Assembly (NCBI GenBank): GCA_013397075.1
Contig: VWZS01008195.1
Span: forward strand, 62,407-126,406
Reading direction: 5' to 3'
DNA: 64,000 nt
DNA from: Rhabdornis inornatus
Taxonomy: Eukaryota; Chordata; Aves; Passeriformes; Rhabdornithidae
A model generated the notes under the pieces. It saw only the letters and a program-made list of their open reading frames with translations, had not been told where the DNA came from and ran no database searches. Positions 43,401 to 53,900 of this stretch are shown in pieces; the first letter of the stretch is position 1, and every line of letters begins with the position of its first letter. Both the position numbers and the translations under genes were made by a program.

Positions 43401-44470
43401 AAGGCAAACAAACAGGAACATTACTGTAGGTAGAACAGAAATACAGGAGGATTCCTTCAAATCCCATAGAGAAAAGAATCTTATTGTCACAGGATGTGAC
43501 ATTAACACAATGAAAACTAATGTTAGGTTATCTGTATAACACACTTTAGAGCCATTCAGCTCCTTAGAAATCCATATGTTATTGGAAAGATTGGACTGAC
43601 TAAAGCACTCCAGAAGGCCTGCAAACCCTCTAAAACGTTCTTATTTCAACACAACCCAGAAAAAATGATTGGGAAACCTTACATAGAACAGAAATCATTA
43701 CCCAGTGTCTGACCACCTGGGAAATTCATGGATTTAAAAAAGAAAAAGAAAAGTAAGGAACTTTGTGAGCAATGAATGATGCTGAATTATATAAATCACA
43801 GCCAGACTAAACTCTGGGGTCTGGAAAATGAGAGAAAGGTTAAACCTTAATTTTGCAAAGCTGTTAGTAACTAAACTGCACAGCCAGCTCAGGGCTTCAG
43901 TGTGCAGATGAGGATAATAACACTTTCTTGGGAGCTTTGAAAAGTCAAAATCAGCAATGTGGCTTTTCAGGGGAAGGTAGAGGGAGGGAAGGTAATGAAA
44001 GCTGTGTCCTGAAGGCTTAAAGCTGACTGGAAGAGTATCATAAACACATAACTACATAGGCAGATAATTCATGACAAAGGATTCAGGTCTATATTCAGTC
44101 TAATTCACTGATGTCTAGGCATGTCCTAAAAGTCAAGTGCCTAAAGGGAGAGAAGATCTGCTGCAGAGGCAAGCTTGGCTCTCAATGTCTGCCCTAATGT
44201 CCTTATTAGATGGTGAAGGTCTATGAAACAGTCTGTGACTAACTCATCCTGGGAAAGAACAAACTGAGGAGGGGCAGGTAAGAACCATGAAAGGAAGCTG
44301 CAGTTCTGCCCTGTCTCCAGCTTCTAAGCTGTTTTCCACCTCCATTGCTGGGAACTGTGCTGTATTTGGGCTGTTCCAGAGTGAGCTCCCTACTAGATGA
44401 GGACAGAAATACAACCTGGTGTCTCCATGTATCTGAAGAACACATGACAGATTCTGAGTTAAGTCACTGC
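34472..44470. other. Intergenic DNA downstream of DTD1, no gene recognised
   Basis: About 10 kb of AT-rich sequence with no recognisable coding exon. It holds A-rich runs at 34552-34590 and an AT/ATG microsatellite at about 35975-36095. Its right edge is set by the candidate DTD1 poly(A) signal. If DTD1 uses a distal site, the 3' UTR would reach into this interval. Confidence 0.45.
35975..36095. repeat. AT-rich microsatellite with palindromic blocks
   Basis: Imperfect TA/TATG/ATAC repeats, including TATATATATG and GTATGTATACATATATAT, interrupted by about 40 bases of less repetitive sequence. Such tracts are self-complementary and often variable in length. Confidence 0.75.
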
Positions 44471-44476
44471 TTTATT
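44471..44476 (-). promoter_or_regulatory. DTD1: Candidate DTD1 poly(A) signal
   Basis: AATAAA on the minus strand, about 297 bases past the DTD1 stop codon. It is the first canonical signal I found downstream, giving a 3' UTR near 0.3 kb. The choice is inferred; other sites further downstream are possible. Confidence 0.4.
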
Positions 44477-44772
44477 AACAAATCAAACTTTCAGATTTCC
44501 CGAGTCAATATGGAAACAGTCATGACTGGGCCAGACCCACAGCTCCAGTCAAGCACACAGCTGGGAAGAGGTTTTCACCCACCCCAACATTCTGGTGTGC
44601 GACTGAAGATGGGAGCAGAGGTTGTAAAATTTATAAAACCAGCAAGATTATAAAATTTCACCTTCCAGCACTTCTAATGCCACTCTCTGCATGTGCTGCT
44701 TCAGTAAAACAGGCAGGGGACAAGCATTACAGAGGAGAGGAGAAGCCAAACCTGAGGCCTGCCTTGGATGAG

Positions 44773-44928
44773 CTAAGGCTCTCTTTCTGAGGACACATCT
44801 CCTTCTGCTCCACTGCTGGCACTGGGGTCATCCTTGTTTCGGGGGGCATTTCTTTCTCTACTTGACTCAGAGGGCACCTTGGTTCTGGTCTTCTCTTTTC
44901 TTTGTTGTTGTTTTTCAAGTTTTGTCAG
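44773..44928 (-). CDS. DTD1: DTD1 last coding exon
   Basis: Encodes residues 157-207, beginning LTKLEKQQQRKEKTR and ending SSEREP before a TAG stop at 44775-44773. The acceptor is TGAATAG. A different open frame (44918-44727) overlaps here. The frame given is the one that keeps exon 4 phase and matches the known tail. Confidence 0.95.
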   Translation of the reverse strand: MTKLEKQQQRKEKTRTKVPSESSRERNAPRNKDDPSASSGAEGDVSSEREP

Positions 44929-47900
44929 CTATTCACAAAGTAAGGAAAAAATACATCGTGTAATAAAACAATTTCAGAAGTCTATTTCTACAAAATTGTA
45001 AGTGTGAGCATTTGTATAAAACTTGCAATTTAGATTACAACACCAATACATGTATCAACAAAACAAAAAAGAAAGAAAAAAAGGCCTGAAGGCTGGGATT
45101 TTCAAAAATTTAGAAAAGCCAGTGAATTATCACCATAAGATAACATGATAACCCCAAGTATAAAAGAGAAGTGATTCATTTATACTCCTCTAGCACAAGG
45201 AATACAAAAAATACATTCGGATTCACTAATCCGAATGTATTTTTACTAATTACATTGCAAATTACTTATAAAGTTCAGATGACCAATTACAAACACAGAC
45301 AATTGCTCAGACAAAATGAGATATTTCACTGTCACATCCAATGAGAGAGCTATTCATCAGCAATTATTTGTCTAATCTCTTCCTGCTAATATCACATTAA
45401 ACACTGCAGGATGGTTCAGTTATCTCTTCTTGCTAAAGCCAAAAGCACAAATATAAAAACCACACCATCCCTGAGCCTTAGTTCCCATGCTACAAACAAA
45501 TCAACAGATTTTTGACAGCAAAAAAAAAATGCAACGGGTAGGGAAGAGGAAAGAGAACAACAATTTAAATTGGCTCTTCCCCATCACACTTTGCATGATG
45601 GATGTCTCGACCCCACCTCCTCTTGGAATTTCTATCAGCTGAACATTGCTGAGACCAGGAGTGGGAGCTATATTTGTTCTTTTCTGTATCTTTTCTGTCT
45701 CTTTCTTTCTCTAATTCCCTCTCCTCCAAGTTTTGGATGGGTTTGGAGTTTGCGAATTTGAATGGGTTAAGTCAATGCTTTGTGAAATGTTTTGTGTTAA
45801 TTGGATGTTGCTCTAAATTTTTGCCAAAGTTGTCTGATTTTCTGAAGGTTGCCAGTGAAGCTTTTGTTGTTTTGGCCTCTTGATAATATATCCTGTTGGA
45901 ATTTCTTCCTTGTGTCTAACTCAGGGAACATGGAAAAACCCTAAGCCATTTTAAAAGGCTTGTCCAGGGAGTTTTGGACCTTACACTGCTAGACAAAGTT
46001 TAAAAAACAGCATTCTTCCCTGTCTTCAGCCCATGTTGTGGCCACCAGGAAGGTATTGTCAGATGGGTAAAGCAGGCAGTCTTGAACTGTTAAGGCAAAA
46101 CCCTTAAACAAGCAAATATTCCCGAAGAAAGAAAAAAAACCTTGCAGAATCCTGCACACCTTGGTAATTTTTTGGTTATTTTACACTTACACACAGGGCA
46201 GCAGTTCTCACTCCAAAAACAGAGCTGCTGCTGCTGCTAATTATGCATGGTTTGGCTTGAGAACTCTTCAGGCTAAAACTGTAAGGGTACAGAAAGAAAC
46301 ACTACAAACAGAAGTAGATTTTTCAGGGGCTAAAGTATAACACAAGAATCCAGAACAGAATTTGAAGGTAAAAACAAAACTGACTTCAAACCAAGCTATT
46401 TAAGGCAACATAGGGCACTTGTATCTGCTTGTTTCATAGTTGAATGATTTGTTGAGAAGGATGATGTGAGGGACGGTATCAAAAGCTTTATAAAATCTAG
46501 AAAAACTAAATCCAGCACCTTCCCTTCCTTCACTTGGCAGGTGATGTTATTGGAGAAGAGTATTAACAGGACATTCCCTTTTGAATCCCTGCTGACTGTG
46601 CATTGTCCTTTAAACACCTTTCAGTAGCACTCAGCACGGTCTTCTTTACAATTTTTCCAGGCACTGAGGTTAGATTTACAGGCTTGTAGTCTCCTGGTTC
46701 TTCCCTCATGCCCTTTTTATAAACTGCAGTAACAATTTCACCAAGGCTAAGTGAAGCATTATACAAATAAGGTTGACGTAGCTTTGCTGAAGCACAACGA
46801 TCCCTTCCCCTTTTCCTTCAGCCTAGAAAAGTTGGCCACTGTTGTGTTTAGAAGATGAGGAAGCCTCATCACTGCATTTGGTCTTCAACACAGCTTGTGC
46901 TGTTCGTCAGCAGAGCTAGCTCACTCTCCTGTCCACTCTGGACTTAAATTTGGGATTGAATTCCCAAATTCTGCTATTCCTTGTTTCTGACAGAGAGGTG
47001 CCTCTCCACTTCCATCCAGTCACCCACATGCAAAAGCCCCCACATGGCAAGAAACTAAAGGCAGGGGGGTGCTCCAGACTTACTAAAAACATTGTTAACG
47101 AGTCATGATTAAACAACAGCTTTAATGACAAGGAGGAATAAAATGTGAAAAGCTGTTTTGCATTACACACACACAACCTTTCCCAGGACAGCAGGCGGCC
47201 ATCAACAGGCCAGGGAACTGAAGAAAACAATGCAATTACTTGACTGTTTAGAGGCTGCACAGGAAGGACAAGGTCCTTGGTACCTAATGTGAAGCTGTAC
47301 TGCTTCACAACAAGAATGCTACAAATTTGCAGAGGATACACATCATCCTTTCCAGACAGACCTTAGGGGTCACTTACTTGTTTAGGATCAACAGTGGCTG
47401 CTGGGGACTCCAGTTCTATTGTTACAGGACCATCGTTCTGGATGTGGACCTGCATGTAGGCACCAAACTTGCCATCTGAAAAGGGAAGAGACAACAAGTG
47501 CTCAGGGCCCTTGGGAGGATAACACAGACCAAAGTTTTTACCAACTGTGACACCAAAAAGAAATAAAAAATACATAAAAGGGCAGGAAACTATTGAACTG
47601 CAGAAAGCTACTAAGAAAAAAACAGTGTATGTGCACCCAGGTATGTCGTAGCTTGACACTCAGAGAGGATAAATAAACAGCTAAGTAGAGAAACATGCAC
47701 AAAACAAACCAAGTCTACAGGTAATCACAGTGTCCACAGTTCAGGATAGGCAAGATAGCTCTCATTGACATTGTCATCTCATTGGAGATGACATTTTAAA
47801 GGATGTAACAGCTCAGCCTAGGGATCCAGCTGATGTTTTGAAGAAACCTTGTATTTAGGCAAAAGTTGAGAAGACCTGGAGTCTACTCCAAAGCATTTGA

Positions 47901-50900
47901 CAATTGAATACTGTAAAGCAGGGGACACTGGGGTGCAGCTCAGTCTTAATCTGCTAAAGCCATTTCTACATTCCTGCTTGTAACTCAGGTTGGTCTTTGA
48001 GAGTTACATAGATATAACCTACACCCTGTGACCACAAAACCCAGTCAAAACTAATACATCTTTCTTTAACAAAATAATAAACAAAGAATATTATCTTGAA
48101 CTTCATTAGTGGGAGCACAACTTTTCAAATTGCTCTCTACAATCCCTCTTCTGTACCTCACTTACAAAAAGGGTTGGTCTTTTCCATTTCCCATTCATGT
48201 GTATGGACCTAAAAAAAGTAAACTCCACAAGCCCTTTTTTCCAGAGGCTGATAAAGCAGTCAAATAAACCCCCACTTTTACCAGAACACTCAAAGTACTC
48301 CCATGTCATAAGCACTTTCTATCTTGTTTTGGCACCAGAACTACTGTCAAGGAACACCTTTCTGTAACGGTTCCCTCCCATTCTCCTCACACATTTAAAC
48401 TTCTAGTTACTGCTCTTTATCTTTCCCGACTTTAACACTTCTGGATGGATCAATTCATCTCACAACATCTTCTGCAATAAAATAGGATCTAGAGATATTA
48501 CTAAAGTGACAAGTTTATTCTGCTGGACACCCATCTCTCCAAATTCCTTGCCTCTAAAAACGCAGCACACATGCCTTCCTCAGAGGAAAGATCTTCACCT
48601 GACATGAGTCAGAGAAGCCACATCTGAGCCATAAAATCTTGAAAAAGAGGTATCATTTACTTCCAGAATACTTTTGTATATATTTCAAGATGACCTAGAC
48701 CTAGAAAATGACCTTATGACCTAGAAATTTCACATTGGTTTTATACTTCTAAGCTTGTCTACTTGGAAAGTTATTCTTAATTAACCTCATGTGAATACTA
48801 TTGCTCCAGATAAGAGCACTTATTTTGAAGTGACAACACTCACACACAAGGGCATTAATCAGGGAGAATAATTGTGCTTTTACCTTGTACCAAACCTTAA
48901 TCTGCGTTAAACTCTTTCTTGTGGAACAATCCTCTCATATCTACTTAGATATTACTACAAAGGGAGTAAGACATTTCACATGCCTTACCATGTTAATCTT
49001 TACTACCTCAGAAGACTAAATCCACACTCAAAACAGAGAGCAAAGGCCCTGAAATATAAGGAGAAACCTTGGTATGTCTGGATTAGCTTGCACAACAAGA
49101 GTGCTCAGCCTGAAGACACCAGCTCTGCTCCTCAGAGGGGAGTAAGATGTTTAAGAACAAGAAAGCACTGAAGCACAACAAGCAAGGACTTCTGATGCAG
49201 CCTTTTATTTCCTATAGGTGGATGCCCATGTGTTAAACTGTGCTAAACTAGGAACCATGGCTCTGAACCTTCTCCAAGATTTTGTTTGTCAAGTGTTCCA
49301 CTGCTCTTGGTGTGAAAGAATGGTTTGTGCCTCTCTTTGGGGAACACTTCCCACTCTTGAGCTCCTGGCAAGCAAGCTCCAGGTAGACCAGGGAGCAGAG
49401 AGGAGCTGCCTGCCCAGCACCTACAACTTCCAACAGCCAAATTCTCTACTGAACACAAACAGGAACCAGAAAACACAAGGCTCTTAGGAGACAGGACAAG
49501 ACCTTTATTGATCTTTCTTTGCCTCAGCTACACAAATTCCACTTTCAGTGATTAAATTACTCCTCTAAAATGCATTAAACAATTTGTAGGATCAAAAGGG
49601 AAGGGCACCTACAGCAACCCAGAGAATCAAACTCTTAATCTCCCAATAACTGCAACTGTTGTGTGTGTGCCTGTGTGTATGTAGAGGCGACGTGAGTACA
49701 GATTTTCCAGACAGCAAAGAAGCAAAAAAACCACTGGCAAAGCAATCAGCACAGCAGAAACTTCAACCTAAGAGAATCTTAACAGACTTGGGTGCAACAC
49801 ACCATAACTGGCACAGCTTAATAAGAAAGTAAAATCATAAACTGACAGGTAGTTCCAGTGCTGCCAGCAGTTTTAAGTGTTATCTAACACAATAGCTCTC
49901 CTGGGTTTCCAAATCTGTGCTTTTAGCACAGAAAAACCAGAAGTGAAAGCTCATTTTGCAGAAAGCACTGGCAAAAAAGTAAGTGCCAAAATAAGGGCAC
50001 TTAATATTCATTTCAGGTACACAACTGCTATTCACTGAGAGAAGGAAATCAAAAAGCTGCAGTCAAAATACAAACTGATTGAAGGGGTACCAGAAATGCA
50101 TTCCTGATCAGGAACAAATGTTGGAAGAACATATCAAGCTAGAAAAGCTTGAAAAATGGGCATTTTTGGACACATGGACATGTGTGCATTTCACTGTGCC
50201 TCCTTGGAAAGCACTGGAATAATTACCCTAACCTAGAGTCAATATGAAAATTAGCCTCTAAATCTTTCCCCAGCTATCAGTTTTCTGTCTTTTCTTACTT
50301 TTTTGCTCATAAGGAAAGTAAGGCCAACCATTATCTATTAACAGACACCATTTAAAAAATAGTCTTTTCTAGAAACTCGTCTTCTGTCAAGTGTAGCAAA
50401 AAGTCAATCTGAATATGAAAATGGACAGAAAGCACTCAGAAAACCAAACAGAAAAGATTGAGTGTGGCAGAGCACAAATGCACAGGGAAGCCAGGCATTT
50501 TCTGGTAAAGAGAAAACTGTTCCACACATGACACAGAGTTGTGGAAAGAAAGTCCAAATCAAAAGCTGTTCTCAAGTAGCACATTATACCTCCCACTGTC
50601 ACAATTCCATTTAACAGGATGTAGAAGTGACAGATGGAACTGTATTGTCCATCACACACTGGTGACACCTTCGAGCATTACTAAACACACTTCTAAGAAA
50701 AATGATCCTCTTGGGTTAATCTATCTATACAGCATAAAACATCCAGTCTTTGAGGGAGCCTGACCTCAGAGCTTGTTCTCATAGCTGCAGCCTCTCTGGT
50801 CTGCTCATGTTGTGCAGCCAAAAGGAATACAAGAATATCTACATGTCATCCAGAGAAAGACCAGGAAATGGCTTGGCTCAAGGAAGACTGGAGTGATCAC

Positions 50901-53900
50901 CCTGACAGGTTCTAGTGAAAATATTGTTAACATCCCTTCAGCTACAGAAAATTACAGAATAAAGAAAGCAACAATCAGGAAAGAACACACACAAGAAATG
51001 TCCACTGGTCACAGTGAGGACCTTACCAACCTTCTGTCCTTACCTTTAATAAGCTCTGGTTTGTAGGCTTTTCTTAGCTGCTCTAGGAAGTTGTTATAAA
51101 AAGACTCTGCCTGCTCCGTGGGCATTGCCATGTGATAGTCAGGCTTGTTTCCCTTCAGGATGCACTGGAGAGTAAACTGGCTCACACACAACACTTCATA
51201 CTGTTTATCCATCACACTTTTAGACCAGTGCTTCCCACTTTCATCTTCAAAGACTCGCAAGTTCAAGATCTTTCGAACCCTAGGAGGAGGAGAAGATCAT
51301 TCCTAAATTGTCCCATGTAGGATTAACAGGTACCATACAGAATGAGACAATGGATATTCAGTCTGCCTCCACATAACAAGATATCCCTCTGTACCTTCAT
51401 TCCCAGCCATGGGAGTCCCATCACATTAGGCAGAGCCTTAACCAAGAGAGCCCTTGGTTAAGGGCTTGACAACGGTGTCAGGTCATTAATCCACACCACC
51501 ATTATAGAGTGTGGTACCAGGACAGAATAATTGCATGTTACACAGCAACATAAAGAATGGCACAGGAAGTAAGAAAGCTCACTCTTTACTATATGCTTTT
51601 ATGTGTCACAACATTATTTAACGTGTGAACAGCTTTGGGAATTTTAATCTTCCCACTGTACCGGGAAATCACACTCAGTACAAAATGAGATCATCCTAAA
51701 CAGCATATAAAACTGGGGTTTTGTTTCCAATCATGATTCACATATACTCCTCCTGCTTTGTTACTTCCTAGCACTATTCCCAAACCAGGCCCCACAAGCC
51801 AGATGATGACAACACTTTTTCATCAGGATGAGAGCAGGAATCTAAGGAACAGGGCAGAACTGCAGCTGGCAGCAAAATGGTTTGAATTTTGGGCTAATTT
51901 TCTAGAGATAGGGGACAGAACTGACTGGCTCAAGACAACAAGGGGACCTTCACAAGTGGATCCTGAAAAGTAGCAGGCAGCTGCAACCCAGTCCATGTCA
52001 GGACTTTGATTACAGGACTGCATCCAAGCCACTCTCCTGTCTTTGGTTTCTTCTTCTGGCTTCTCCACACCTGCAGCATCAAGAGAGCCTATCAAATGCA
52101 AAGGGTTTCAACTGCAGTCATCAGCCAGGCATTTTGCACTGCACCAGAGGTGAGGCAGTCAGTGTAACACAAAGCTGAGACTTTGTTATGGTCTAGCTTC
52201 AGGGCTTTGCCATCACTAAGGCACAGTCACAAGAACATCCTTGCCACTTTGTGTGTGTCAACAGCAAACAAAATTAACTCCTGAATTAAGTGAATTGTTG
52301 AAAGCACCCACTGGAAGGCCCCAGCGAAAGATTTAAATCATCATCATGCTCTGTTTTCTTCATAGAGATGTTTGTTGTTTCATTTACAGGATTACTAAAG
52401 TTTCCTTTAATAGGACCTGAAAAGCCTGGTTAAGCTGCTTTCTCTCACTCCTTTTGCCCAGATGCTGGCTTCCTGCCCTTCCTGTGTCAGCCATCCCAAC
52501 AACCTGGTGCTGAGAGCACGGTAGCTACAGATCTCCTGCCTGCAAAATTCAGAAGCAGCTTCCACATCCACCAAGGTAGGGTGGGAAGAGATGGCAGAGC
52601 ATGTGTTACACGCTGAGGGAGGAAAACAGTGAGGCAAACCAATGGAGCATGTGAGAACAAAAACCCCTTCTTTTTGACATCAGTCAGCTCCATTACCTGT
52701 TTCTTTTTTACCTTTGCAAGAACTTTGCAAGAGGTCAGCGCTAGAGGATGAACCAGTCCAAAAGAGACAGAAGAAGCCCCTGGAGAGCTCTCTCTTGCGT
52801 GTGTTTGCTGCCTGAATCCCGCTATTCTGTGGCCATGGAACAGATGGCCAGAGTCCCTCAGGCTGCCAAAACTGGTTCCTGTTTGCAGACAAGCAACTGA
52901 CAAGACTATCCTGCCTTTAGGAAGAACAAAACTCATGTGCAAGCTAAAAGGAAAGTTTGAGGATTCTCATAAATCCCATCCTTGAAGGATGGATTTCTTT
53001 TTGACTCAAAAAGGACAGACACCTAAAAAAGTCCACTCTTGATAAAGCACACATAGGAGAAAATGGGAACAGATTTTTCTCAATGGAACATTAAGAGAAA
53101 ATTCTAAGAAACCTGTATTCAAGATAAATCTGAAGAGGAACTAACAGGCAAACCTGAATTTCCCAATAGGAATAGCTGATCTGTTTGGCTACTGCACAGG
53201 TATCAGCAATGCACAATGGAACAGTACAAGGCAAAAGGGAGTGACTTACATGTGCTCCAGCTCTCTTTGTGTATCTTCCAAAGAAATGCCCAGCAGCACA
53301 CAGAGGCCTCGTCCTATTGAACTAATCTGTTCACCACCCACTGGAGAAAGGAGAGAGGGATAAGAAAAATAAGGCTAAATATACTGTCATGTTTTATGGC
53401 ACAAGTTAGGACTGGATTCAGCTGCCCAACTACTAAAGAAAACAGCATTCCAAACCCTGTTTCCTCTGTCTTAAGTTTGTAGATTTGAAAGATCACAAAG
53501 AAGCATTTTTTCAAAAGCTTTCCAATGCCACCACTTCTTTATGAGACTGGGTTACTTACTCCAGCATTTAAAAACATTGCACAGTATAAAAAGATTTTTA
53601 TACTACAATTGGATCAGTTGTCCTAAACAGAAAGGTGGTAAAACTGTCTCCAATCCTTGAAAAATTATCCACCTGGTTGATGCCACTAAGCGCACTCAAT
53701 GTCTTTACTCCACCATTCCCTCCACACTTTGCATTCTTTTTAATGATAAGGTAAGAATCTGATAAGAATACTCATAGATTTTTTTGAAACATGACTTCCA
53801 ATAACCTGCAAATTCTGCCCTCCCAATTGGGAAAACAACCCCTTTAATGACATTTACAATAAAACACAAACTATCAGAGATCTGTCGTGTTTTCCTAAGA

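Larger units (their letters stand above)
44929..47377 (-). other. DTD1: DTD1 intron 4
   Basis: Holds the perfect hairpin at 45207-45244 and a decayed CR1 reverse transcriptase fragment at about 46396-46770. No other gene is recognised inside it. Confidence 0.85.

Noticed and set aside
1..44470. A gene, such as a mammal-like SCP2D1, downstream of DTD1
   Set aside because: No open frame or exon-like stretch matching a sterol-carrier domain or any other known protein was recognised in this interval.
44727..44918. Alternative minus-strand frame overlapping the last DTD1 exon
   Set aside because: It breaks phase with exon 4; the other frame gives the expected DTD1 tail and stop.
45207..45244. 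MicroRNA precursor reading of the intronic hairpin
   Set aside because: The stem is only 17 bp, much shorter than a normal precursor, with no extended pairing seen outside it.
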